From CAWAQA01 sp963784065 (GTDB lineage Bacteria > Acidobacteriota > Vicinamibacteria > Vicinamibacterales > UBA2999), in NCBI GenBank assembly GCA_963784065.1, contig CAWAQA010000001.1, positions 372,001 to 436,000 on the forward strand: a DNA stretch of 64,000 nucleotides. Reading direction: 5' to 3'. Made by a program: the position numbers and the translations under genes. Shown one piece after another: positions 7,712 through 15,407 of the stretch (the stretch's first letter is position 1; each line of letters starts with the position of its first letter). The notes under the pieces were generated by a model that ran no database searches, had not been told where the DNA came from, and worked only from the letters and a program-made list of their open reading frames with translations.

Positions 7712-7740
7712 CCCCGCCGGAAGTGATGGCGGGGTTTTTT
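7712..7740 (+). terminator. Attenuator terminator of the his operon
   Basis: CCCCGCC (7712-7718), a 9-base loop and GGCGGGG (7728-7734) are followed by six Ts. It lies between the His-rich leader peptide and hisI, 44 bases before the hisI start. The GC-rich stretch at 7644-7657, which holds several GGC/CCGG segments, could pair with the 5' arm as an antiterminator. That pairing was judged by eye and not folded. Confidence 0.8.
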
Positions 7741-7783
7741 GCTGTACGGATACGCAACCGGAACGAAGACGCAGGAACCACCT

Positions 7784-8110
7784 ATGGATTTTTCCAAACT
7801 CGACGGGCTGATCCCCGCCGTCGTGCAGGACGACCGGAGCGGCGACGTGCTGATGGTCGGCTTCATGAACCAGGAAGCCTGGGACGTGACGCGGCACACC
7901 GGCTACGTCACCTTCTTCAGCCGCTCGCGGAACACGCTCTGGACCAAGGGCGAGACCTCGGGCAACCGCCTCGCGGTGCGCGAAATCCTGATCGACTGCG
8001 ACGAGGACACGGTGCTCGTCAAGGCCACCTGTCTCGGCGACGGCGTCGTCTGCCACACGGGTGAGCGCACCTGCTTTTTTCGGCACGCGGAGGATGTGAC
8101 AGTTCCATGA
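7784..8110 (+). CDS. hisI: Phosphoribosyl-AMP cyclohydrolase
   Basis: A 108-residue protein that opens the adenine ring of PR-AMP, the third step of histidine synthesis. The motifs VLMVGFMNQEAW, TLWTKGETSGN and VKATCLGDGVVCHTGERTCF carry the metal-binding Cys residues of HisI. It is the single-domain form: no HisE (PR-ATP pyrophosphatase) domain is fused, and no hisE gene is in the window. ATG 7784 is chosen because MDFSKLDGLIPAVVQD is the family start. It overlaps hisG by ATGA, so the two are translationally coupled. Confidence 0.92.
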   Translation: MDFSKLDGLIPAVVQDDRSGDVLMVGFMNQEAWDVTRHTGYVTFFSRSRNTLWTKGETSGNRLAVREILIDCDEDTVLVKATCLGDGVVCHTGERTCFFRHAEDVTVP

Positions 8111-8994
8111 AGCTCAAGCTCGGCATTCCGAAGGGGTCGCTGCAGGACGCCACGATCCATCTGTTCCAGCGGGCTGGCTTCAACATCTACGTCAGCTCGC
8201 GGTCCTATTTCCCCTCGATCGACGACCCGGAGATCGAGTGCATGCTGATCCGCGCGCAGGAGATGGCGCGCTACGTCTGCGACGGCGTGCTCGACGCCGG
8301 CCTCACCGGGCAGGACTGGATCGCGGAGCACAAGCTCGGCGGCGACTCGAAGCACTCCCTGACCAGCATCGCCGACCTGGTGTACGCGAAACAGAGCTTC
8401 GGCAAGGTGCGGTGGGTGCTCGCCGCGCCTGAAGAATCGCGCTTCAAGGCGCCAGCCGACTGCTCCGGCGCGACAATCGCGACCGAGCTGGTCCGGGTGA
8501 CCAAGGCGTACTTCGACAACATCGGCGTTCCGGTGAACGTCGAGTTCTCGTGGGGCGCTACCGAGGTCAAGCCGCCGGTCCTCGCCGACGCCATCGTCGA
8601 GGCCACCGAGACCGGGTCGACGCTGCGCGCCAACCGCCTGCGCATTCTCGATACCGTCATGGAGTCGAACACCCAGCTGATCGCCAACGACTCGGCCCTG
8701 GCCGACGCGTGGAAACGGACGAAGATTGAGAACATCGCCCTGCTGCTGCGCGCCGCGATCGAGGCCCAGGGCCGCGTCGGCTTGATGCTCAACGTTCGCC
8801 GCGAGGACCTGCAGAAAGTGCTCGCGCTTCTGCCCGCCCTGCAGCGGCCCACGATCTCGTCGCTGAGCGACGAGGACTGGGTGGCCGTGAACACGATTAT
8901 CGAGGAGCGCACCGTGCGCGACCTGATCCCGAAGGTGAAGGCCGCCGGCGGACAGGGCATCGTCGAATACCCTCTGAACAAGATCGTGGTCTGA
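8107..8994 (+). CDS. hisG: ATP phosphoribosyltransferase, long form
   Basis: A 295-residue protein catalysing the first, committed step of histidine synthesis, ATP + PRPP to PR-ATP. It starts MKLKLGIPKGSLQDATI and has the bilobed catalytic domain with VCDGVLDAGLTGQDWI. At 295 residues it carries the C-terminal regulatory domain of long-form HisG (from about residue 215), so it should be feedback-inhibited by histidine and should not need HisZ. Its ATG overlaps the hisI stop and its TGA overlaps the hisD start. Confidence 0.92.
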   Translation: MKLKLGIPKGSLQDATIHLFQRAGFNIYVSSRSYFPSIDDPEIECMLIRAQEMARYVCDGVLDAGLTGQDWIAEHKLGGDSKHSLTSIADLVYAKQSFGKVRWVLAAPEESRFKAPADCSGATIATELVRVTKAYFDNIGVPVNVEFSWGATEVKPPVLADAIVEATETGSTLRANRLRILDTVMESNTQLIANDSALADAWKRTKIENIALLLRAAIEAQGRVGLMLNVRREDLQKVLALLPALQRPTISSLSDEDWVAVNTIIEERTVRDLIPKVKAAGGQGIVEYPLNKIVV

Positions 8995-10229
8995 TGCGCG
9001 TCGTCGAATCGAGCAATCGGCGGGCCGTGGCGGCGCTGCTGGCGCCCGAGCGGGTGCGCGACGCCGCGATCGAGCGGCGTGTCGCGAAGATCGTCGGCGA
9101 CGTGCGCCGCGGTGGCGACACGGCGCTGCTGCGCTACGCGCGCGCGCTCGATCGGGTCAGCGGCCCGATCGAGATCACCCGGGAGGAGATGCGCGCGGCG
9201 GCCGCCGCGGTACCTCGCAGCGTGCGGACCGCGATTCGGACCGCGGCGCGCAACATCCGCGCGGTGGCGAAGCGTCAGGTACCGCGCGGCTGGCGCGCGC
9301 GGATTACCGGCGGCGTCACCGTCGAGCAGCGCGTGATTCCACTCGACCGGGTCGGCTGCTACGTGCCGGGCGGCCGCTATCCCCTGCCCTCGTCTCTCCT
9401 GATGACGGCGATTCCGGCAGCAGCCGCGGGAGTTCGGGATGTCGTCGCCGTCTGCCCGCGCCCGGAACCGGTCGTGATGGCCGCGGCGCTCGAGGCAGGG
9501 GTCTCGCGCCTGTTCCGCCTTGGCGGCGCGCATGCGATTGCCGCCCTGGCGTATGGCACTGAAACCGTTCCGCGCGTGGACAAGATCGTCGGGCCCGGCA
9601 ATCGTTATGTCGCGGCCGCGAAGGCGCTCGTGGCATCGGACTGCGGCATCGACTTCTATGCCGGCCCCACCGAGATCGTCATCGTCGCGGCGCGTGGCCA
9701 GGCGGCGTGGATCGCGGCGGATCTCATCGCCCAGGCCGAACACGATCCGGACGCGCGCGCCGTGCTCATCACGCCGAGCCGCACGCTGGCCGCGCGCGTC
9801 GCCAGGCAGGTGGAGGCGCAGATGCCCGCCGACGGCCCCGCGCGCCAGGCGCTGCGCGCGCATGGCGGCATCATCGTCACCGCTTCGATCCGCGAGGCGA
9901 TGGAGCTGGCGAACGACTCCGCTCCCGAGCACCTGGTCGTGGACGATGAGAAGCTGGCGTCGATGGTGCGATCGGCCGGCTCGGTGTTCGTGGGACCGTG
10001 GTCGGCGCAGGTGGCCGGCGACTACGCCATCGGATCGAACCACGTGCTGCCGACGGCAGGCGCCGCACGCGTGCGCGGCGGCTTGTCGGGCGCGGACTTC
10101 GTGAAGCAGATCACGGTGCAGCGCCTGACCAGGCGCGGCCTCGAGGGAATCGGCCAGAGCGTCATCGAACTTGCGACGGCCGAAGGGCTCCGCGCGCACG
10201 CGGCGTCGATCGCCGTCAGGTTGAAATAG
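8994..10229 (+). CDS. hisD: Histidinol dehydrogenase
   Basis: A 411-residue enzyme that oxidises histidinol to histidine in two NAD-dependent steps. Family motifs are complete: DRVGCYVPGGRYPLPSS, GPGNRYVAAAKALV, YAGPTEIVIVA, IAQAEHDPDARAVLIT (Gln/His zinc ligands), APEHLVVDD (catalytic Glu-His pair) and GSNHVLPTAGAAR. The length is close to the usual 430 residues. ATG 8994 shares its A with the hisG stop. A 2-base gap separates it from hisC. Confidence 0.93.
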   Translation: MRVVESSNRRAVAALLAPERVRDAAIERRVAKIVGDVRRGGDTALLRYARALDRVSGPIEITREEMRAAAAAVPRSVRTAIRTAARNIRAVAKRQVPRGWRARITGGVTVEQRVIPLDRVGCYVPGGRYPLPSSLLMTAIPAAAAGVRDVVAVCPRPEPVVMAAALEAGVSRLFRLGGAHAIAALAYGTETVPRVDKIVGPGNRYVAAAKALVASDCGIDFYAGPTEIVIVAARGQAAWIAADLIAQAEHDPDARAVLITPSRTLAARVARQVEAQMPADGPARQALRAHGGIIVTASIREAMELANDSAPEHLVVDDEKLASMVRSAGSVFVGPWSAQVAGDYAIGSNHVLPTAGAARVRGGLSGADFVKQITVQRLTRRGLEGIGQSVIELATAEGLRAHAASIAVRLK

Positions 10230-10231
10230 GT

Positions 10232-11270
10232 ATGCGTATCCAGGGCTATCCAAACCCGGGCGACGGGCTCCGCCTGCATCTCAACGAGAACACCGGCGGC
10301 TGCTCGCCGCGCGTGCTCGAGGCCATCCGGCGCGTGCGCGCCGACGACGTGTCGACGTATCCCGAGTACACGCAGGTCGTGCTCGCGGTCGCGCGCCACT
10401 TCGACGTCGATCCCGAGTGGGTGCTGCTGACCAACGGGCTCGACGAAGGGATCCTGATGGCGGCGGTCGGGCACATCGCCCGCGCCCGGCTGCACGACGC
10501 CGAGACGATCATCCCGCTGCCGGCGTTCGACCCCTATCCCAACTCCACGGCAGCGGTCGGCGCGACCGCGGTGCGAGTGCCGGCGACACCGACCTACGCG
10601 TTTCAAGCCGACGCGGTGCTCGCCGCGATCACGCCGCGAACGAAGTTGATTTTCCTCAACACGCCGAACAACCCGACCGGCCAGTTGATCCGGCTCCAGG
10701 ACCTGAAGCGGATTGCCGCGGCCGCGACCGACGCGGTCGTGCTGATCGACGAGGCCTACATCGAGTTCGGCGGTGTGTCGTTTCTCCCCGAGCTGCGGAA
10801 ATACCCGAACGTCCTCGTCGGACGGACGTTCTCCAAGGCGTACGGGCTTGCCGGGATGCGCGTCGGCATCGTCATCGGACAGCCGGCGGCGCTCGATCCG
10901 GTTCGCGCGGTGACGCTCCCGTTCAACATCAACGGCGTGGCGCTGGCGGCCGTGCACGCGGCGCTCGAGGACACGCTCTTCCTGCCGCGGTACGCGGTAC
11001 AGGTCCGCGACTCGCAGGGAACGGCTGTATGCGGCGTGCCGCCGGCTCGGCCTCGAGTTCTGGGAGAGCGCCGCGAACTACGTGATGATCCGCGTCGGCG
11101 AGACGGCGCCGTTCGTACAGGCCATGGCGGCGCGCCAGGTGCACGTCCGCGACCGCGCCAGGGACCCGGCGACGCCGGGATGCATCCGCGTGACGGCGGG
11201 CATCCTCGAGCACACCGATGCCGCGATCGAGGCGCTCGAGTCGGTGATGGCCGCGAGGCAGGCGCCATGA
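10232..11270 (+). CDS. hisC: Histidinol-phosphate aminotransferase (one frameshift)
   Basis: A PLP enzyme that transaminates imidazole-acetol phosphate to histidinol phosphate. It begins MRIQGYPNPGDGLRLHLNENT and has NTPNNPTGQ, DEAYIEFGG and the PLP-binding Lys in RTFSKAYGLAGMRVG. Near 11013-11020 one base appears to be inserted (frame changes from ...QVRDS to RERLYAACRRLGLEFW). The C-terminal Arg motif IRVTAGILEHTDAAIEAL follows in the new frame and ends at TGA 11268-11270. The joined product is about 345 residues, normal for HisC. It overlaps hisB by ATGA. Confidence 0.9.
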
Positions 11271-11866
11271 GCAGGCGCGCGCGGGCGGCGGCCTTCGACC
11301 GCCAGACGACGGAGACGCAGATCAAGGGGAAGCTGACCATCGACGGCCACGGGCGCTACGACGTCTCGACCGGCATCCGCTTCTTCGACCACATGCTCGA
11401 GCTGTTCACGCGCCACGGCGGCTTCGACCTGACGCTGCACGCAACGGGCGACCTCGACGTCGATCAGCACCACACCGTCGAAGATGTCGGCATCGTGCTG
11501 GGCGAAGCCCTCCTGCAGGCGCTCGGCGACCGCAAGGGCATCAACCGCGCCGGATACTTCCTGATGCCGATGGACGAGACGCTCGGCCTCGCGGCCGTCG
11601 ATCTCAGCGGCCGGCCGCACGCCGTCGTCGATCTGAAGGTCAAGGTCCGCATGGTCGGCGACCTTCAGAGCGAGCTGGTCCACGACTTCTTCGACGGCTT
11701 CGCCACCGGAGCGCGCGCCAACGTGCACGCGAAGGTCCTCTACGGCCGGTCCAGCCATCACCACATCGAAGCGGTGTTCAAGGCGTTCGCCCGCGCGCTG
11801 CGCGTGGCCTGCGCGCGTGATGCGAGGCTCGCCAGGATGCTGCCGAGCACCAAGGGGCTGCTGTGA
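11267..11866 (+). CDS. hisB: Imidazoleglycerol-phosphate dehydratase
   Basis: A 199-residue monofunctional dehydratase (no histidinol-phosphatase domain fused) that converts IGP to imidazole-acetol phosphate. The two manganese-binding His clusters are visible: DQHHTVEDVGIVLG and SSHHHIEAVFKAFARAL. The frame is intact. Its ATG overlaps the hisC stop, and the hisH GTG overlaps its stop. A separate histidinol phosphatase would be needed elsewhere in the genome; none is seen here. Confidence 0.93.
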   Translation: MSRRARAAAFDRQTTETQIKGKLTIDGHGRYDVSTGIRFFDHMLELFTRHGGFDLTLHATGDLDVDQHHTVEDVGIVLGEALLQALGDRKGINRAGYFLMPMDETLGLAAVDLSGRPHAVVDLKVKVRMVGDLQSELVHDFFDGFATGARANVHAKVLYGRSSHHHIEAVFKAFARALRVACARDARLARMLPSTKGLL

Positions 11867-12468
11867 TTGCCCTCATCGACTATGGCGCCGGCAATCTCAC
11901 GTCCGTTCGCAAGGCGCTGACGTCGCTCGCGGCCGACTTCATGACGCCTGCGACTCCGGCGGAGTTCGCCGGTGCGGCAGGTCTCATCGTCCCCGGCGTG
12001 GGGAACTTTGCCGCCACACAGGCGCTCGCGGGACCGTGGCGCGACTCGATTCGCGCCGCCGTCGACCAGGGCACGCCGCTGCTTGGCATCTGCGTGGGCA
12101 TGCAGTGGCTTTTCGAGGGGAGCGACGAAGCGCCGGAGGTGCCCGGCCTCGGTGTCCTGCCGGGGCGCGTCGAGCGGCTGCGCGGCGACGCCGGCCGGCG
12201 GCTGAAGATTCCTCATGTCGGCTGGAACGCTCTCGACGTGACGCCCGGGTCCCGCCTGCTGCGGGGGCTCGAGCCCGGCCCGCACGTGTACTTCACGCAC
12301 TCGTACGCGGCCCCGGTGACCGCCGACTGCGTCGGTGCCGCGACGCACGCGCACGCCTTCGCCGCCGCGGTCGAGCGGGACAACGTCTTCGGCGTGCAGT
12401 TCCACCCGGAAAAGTCGAGCGATGCGGGGCTGCAGATCCTGCGGAACTTCCTCGAGGTCACGCGGTGA
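11863..12468 (+). CDS. hisH: Imidazole glycerol phosphate synthase, glutamine amidotransferase subunit
   Basis: A 201-residue class I glutaminase that supplies ammonia to HisF. The nucleophile is the Cys in LLGICVGMQWLFEGS, and the His-Glu pair is in GVQFHPEKSS. The N-terminus IALIDYGAGNLTSV is typical. It uses a GTG start that overlaps the hisB stop. hisF overlaps its end, so the two subunits are likely made together. Confidence 0.93.
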   Translation: MIALIDYGAGNLTSVRKALTSLAADFMTPATPAEFAGAAGLIVPGVGNFAATQALAGPWRDSIRAAVDQGTPLLGICVGMQWLFEGSDEAPEVPGLGVLPGRVERLRGDAGRRLKIPHVGWNALDVTPGSRLLRGLEPGPHVYFTHSYAAPVTADCVGAATHAHAFAAAVERDNVFGVQFHPEKSSDAGLQILRNFLEVTR

Positions 12469-13223
12469 CGCTGACGAAGCGGATCATCGCCTGCATGGAC
12501 GTGCGCAACGGCCAGGTCGTCAAGGGCGTGCAGTTCCAGCAGCTGCGGCACGCCGGCGACCCGGCGGAGCTTGCCCGGCGCTACAACGTGGAGGGCATCG
12601 ACGAGGTCGTCGTGCTCGACATCACGGCGACGCTCGAGACCCGCCAGGCGCTGGCGCGCACGATCAACGCGGTCGCGCGCGAGATTTTCCTGCCGTTGAC
12701 CGTCGGCGGCGGCATCCGATCGGAAGACGATGCCGCAGCCGCCGTGGATGCAGGGGCCGACAAGGTCAGCCTCAATACCGCCGCCCTTCGCGACCCGAAC
12801 CTGATCACGACACTGGCGCGCCGGTACGGCAGCCAGGCCGTCATCGTGGCCATCGATGCGAAGCGCCGGGACGCGGGCTTCGCCGTGTACGTGCGCAGCG
12901 GCACGTCCGATGCCGCGCGCGACGCCGTCGAGTGGGCACGCGAGGCCGAGTCGCGCGGCGCCGGCGAGATCCTGCTGACCTCCATGGATCGCGATGGCAC
13001 ACGGTCGGGCTTCGACTGCGAGATGACGGCGGCGGTGGCCGAGGCCGTCGACATTCCCGTGATCGCGTCGGGCGGCGCCGGCAGCCTCGATCACTTTGCC
13101 GATATCTTCACGCGCGGCCGCGCCGACGCCGCGCTCGCGGCGTCGATCTTCCACTTCGCCGACACGAGCGTCAGCGAGCTGAAGAAGTACCTGCGTACCA
13201 ACAACATCCCGGTGCGAATATGA
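12465..13223 (+). CDS. hisF: Imidazole glycerol phosphate synthase, cyclase subunit
   Basis: A 252-residue (beta-alpha)8 barrel that closes the imidazole ring and releases AICAR. It begins TKRIIACMDVRNGQVVKGVQF with the first catalytic Asp. The second catalytic Asp is in VIVAIDAKR. LLTSMDRDGT and ASGGAGSL are the phosphate-binding segments. GTG start overlapping hisH. It is followed not directly by hisA but by a 285-base block of inverted repeats. Confidence 0.93.
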   Translation: MTLTKRIIACMDVRNGQVVKGVQFQQLRHAGDPAELARRYNVEGIDEVVVLDITATLETRQALARTINAVAREIFLPLTVGGGIRSEDDAAAAVDAGADKVSLNTAALRDPNLITTLARRYGSQAVIVAIDAKRRDAGFAVYVRSGTSDAARDAVEWAREAESRGAGEILLTSMDRDGTRSGFDCEMTAAVAEAVDIPVIASGGAGSLDHFADIFTRGRADAALAASIFHFADTSVSELKKYLRTNNIPVRI

Positions 13224-13246
13224 CGCCTTCGGCGCTCGCACACTCG

Positions 13247-13472
13247 ACGAACCACGGAGGCGCGGAGACGCAGCGCGGCCAAGGCCGCAACCAAGACTGT
13301 ACTCCGCGGGAGCCTTGGCCGCGCTGTGTCTCCAGAGACGCTGTGACACTCGTGCTACGAACCCCGAGAATCGTTTCTCAACAAATCGTTGCGTCCGGAG
13401 CCAATTCTCGGGGTTCGTAGCACAGGGCCTCTTCGGTATCTCTCTGTGCCTCCGTATCCCTGTGGTTCGTGA
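13247..13472. repeat. Three nested inverted repeats between hisF and hisA (CCACRGAG family)
   Basis: No gene lies in 13224-13508. The outer arms are CGAACCACGGAGG at 13249-13261 and the matching CCTCCGTATCCCTGTGGTTCG near 13449-13469. Inside, 13264-13285 pairs with 13312-13333 (21 of 22 bases). Next to it GTGCTACGAACCCCGAGAAT at 13352-13371 pairs perfectly with 13404-13423 (20 of 20, 32-base loop). The block could fold as a cruciform. It belongs to the repeat family seen at 26073, 28613 and 37265. Confidence 0.75.
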
Positions 13473-13508
13473 TCCGGCCCCGCGTCGCCGCGACGCTTCC
13501 GGCGACAG

Positions 13509-14195
13509 ATGCTGATTCCGGCGATCGATCTCCAGAACGGCCACGTCGTCCAGCTGGTCCAGGGCGAACGGCTGGCGATCGAAGCCGCCGATCCCGAGCC
13601 GTGGATCCAGCGGTTCTCGACGTTCCCGCGCGTCCAGGTCATCGACCTCGATGCCGCCAAGGGACAGGGCGACAACTCCGCTCTGGTGACGGCCATCTGC
13701 GGGCGGCTTCCGTGCCGCGTGGGCGGCGGCATCCGCAGCGTCGAACGCGCGCGCGCCGTGCTCGACACCGGTGCCCACGCCGTCATCGTCAGTTCGGCGC
13801 TGTTCACGAACGGCGACGTGGATCTTGCGTTCGCGCGCACCCTCGCCGAGGCGGTCGGGTCCGGCCGCGTGATCGCGGCCGTGGACAGCCGCGGCGGCAA
13901 GGTGGCCATCCACGGGTGGAGGACCATCCTGCCCATCACCGCCGTCGACGCCGTCCGCGCCCTGGAGCCGTACTGCGGCGAGTTCCTGTATACCCACGTC
14001 GACAAGGAAGGCCTGATGCAGGGCACCGACATGGAGGCGATCCTGGCGGTGCGCCGGGCGACGGCCCGGCGCCTCACGGCCGCGGGCGGCATCACGACTT
14101 GGGACGAGATCGACCGTCTCGACGCGGCGGGCGTGGACGCCGTCGCCGGCATGGCGGTCTACACCGGCGCCCTGCCGCTCGATCGCGGCCGTTAG
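13509..14195 (+). CDS. hisA: HisA: phosphoribosylformimino-AICAR ribotide isomerase
   Basis: A 228-residue (beta-alpha)8 barrel that isomerises ProFAR to PRFAR, the substrate of HisF. The first catalytic Asp is in LIPAIDLQNGHVVQL and the second in YTHVDKEGLMQGTDM. RVGGGIRSVERARAVLDTGA and TAAGGITTWDE are the phosphate loops. It is slightly shorter than the usual 240. In most compact his operons hisA precedes hisF; here it follows it, 285 bases downstream, and may have separate expression. Confidence 0.88.
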   Translation: MLIPAIDLQNGHVVQLVQGERLAIEAADPEPWIQRFSTFPRVQVIDLDAAKGQGDNSALVTAICGRLPCRVGGGIRSVERARAVLDTGAHAVIVSSALFTNGDVDLAFARTLAEAVGSGRVIAAVDSRGGKVAIHGWRTILPITAVDAVRALEPYCGEFLYTHVDKEGLMQGTDMEAILAVRRATARRLTAAGGITTWDEIDRLDAAGVDAVAGMAVYTGALPLDRGR

Positions 14196-14213
14196 ACCGC
14201 GGCGCTGGTTCGT

Positions 14214-14254
14214 GTTACGGTGTTCAACGTAATCATTACGTCGATCACCGTAAC
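14214..14254. promoter_or_regulatory. Nested 41-base dyad directly before the ATPase gene
   Basis: GTTACGGTG (14214-14222) matches CACCGTAAC (14246-14254) as an inverted repeat. At its centre is the perfect palindrome ACGTAATCATTACGT (14227-14241). The whole dyad is centred on 14234 and ends 4 bases before the ATG at 14258. It would overlap the promoter or ribosome site, so it may be an operator. The ACGT/GTTAC elements are A+T-richer than their surroundings. Confidence 0.6.
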
Positions 14255-14257
14255 GCC

Positions 14258-15406
14258 ATGCAGAACCCGTTCGTTTACGGCGAAATCGTCCCCGATGACG
14301 CCTTCATCGACCGCGAGGTCGAGCTCGACCGTCTCGTCGAGGACCTCGGCCAGACGCAGAAGGTGTTCCTGATCTCACCGCGCCGCTACGGCAAGTCGTC
14401 GCTGATCCGCCAGGCGCTCGCCGGCCTGTCGCGGCGCGGGGCGCTGACCGTCGAGGTCACCGTCAGCAGCTACAGCTCATACGTCGCGTTCCTCGAGGGC
14501 TATGCCCGGGCGCTGGCGGCGGTGGAAACGCGGATCGAGCGCGCGCGCACGTGGCTGATGGAGGCCATCTCCTCGACCCGCCCCGAGCTGCGCTACGAGC
14601 CGAAGGAGACCGGCCTCGGCCGCGTCGCCGTGGCCTTCCCGCTCGCCCAGACGGCCCGCGACGTGAACCGGCTCGCCAACGAGGTCTTCGCCCTCCCCGG
14701 CCGGCTGGCCGCCGAGCGCAAGCGCAAGGTCGTCGTCGCCCTCGACGAGTTCCAGGCGATCGAGGGGTTCAACGGCGGCAGCGTCGAGCACGCGCTGCGC
14801 GCCGCGGCGCAGCAGCAGCGGCAGGTGGGCTACGTGTTCGCCGGGTCCGAGCCGAGCCTGATGGAGAAGATGATCGGTCCGCGGCGGCCGTTCTACAAGG
14901 CCGGTCCCGGTGATGCGGCTCGCAGAAGATTCCGCCCGAGATCTTCGCCGCCTTCATCGAGGCGCGCTTCGCGAAGAGCGGCATCAAGCCCGAGCCCGGG
15001 CTCGGCGCGGCGATCGTCGACCTGGCCGGCAACCTGCCCGTACGACGTGCAGCGGCTGGCGCACGAGACGTGGGACGACGTGCATGGCGCCGGCGAGCGG
15101 CGCGCCGGCCTCGACAACCTGCACGCGACGCTGTCGCGGCTGCTCGGCGAGCAGGAGACGATGTTCGAGGCGATGTGGCAGCGGCTCACGCTCGCGCAGC
15201 GCGCCGTGCTTCGCGCGGTGGTGCTGCAGGACGGACGCGAGCTGCTGTCGGCCGACGCGCGCGCGCGCCACCGGCTCGGCGGCGCGTCGAGCATCCAGGC
15301 GTCGCTCGCGGCGCTGGTGAAGCAGGACCTGCTGTTGAAGGAAGGCCCGCGCTACGTCGTGGTCGATTCGCTGTTGCGCGAGTGGATCGCGCGGAAGACG
15401 TTCTGA
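14258..15406 (+). CDS. Archaeal-type ATP-binding protein of the AAA/STAND superfamily (three frameshifts)
   Basis: It begins MQNPFVYGEIVPDDAFIDRE. The P-loop is SPRRYGKSSL, which is the 'PRRxGKS' variant of archaeal ATPase domains (PF01637-like), and Walker B is KVVVALDEFQ followed by an AGSEPSLM sensor region. A winged-helix-like C-terminus ends SLLREWIARKTF. Three one-base insertions (about 14904, 14922 and 15038) restore the frame when removed. The joined product is about 380 residues. Such proteins are often linked to mobile or toxin-like loci, but no partner gene is evident; the neighbours are hisA and a transporter. Confidence 0.75.
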   Translation: MQNPFVYGEIVPDDAFIDREVELDRLVEDLGQTQKVFLISPRRYGKSSLIRQALAGLSRRGALTVEVTVSSYSSYVAFLEGYARALAAVETRIERARTWLMEAISSTRPELRYEPKETGLGRVAVAFPLAQTARDVNRLANEVFALPGRLAAERKRKVVVALDEFQAIEGFNGGSVEHALRAAAQQQRQVGYVFAGSEPSLMEKMIGPRRPFYKAGPGDAARRRFRPRSSPPSSRRASRRAASSPSPGSARRSSTWPATCPYDVQRLAHETWDDVHGAGERRAGLDNLHATLSRLLGEQETMFEAMWQRLTLAQRAVLRAVVLQDGRELLSADARARHRLGGASSIQASLAALVKQDLLLKEGPRYVVVDSLLREWIARKTF

Positions 15407-15407
15407 C

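Noticed and set aside
8271..10253. A 660-codon minus-strand frame across hisG and hisD
   Set aside because: It lies opposite two intact his genes with all catalytic motifs and shows only the biased composition of an antisense shadow.
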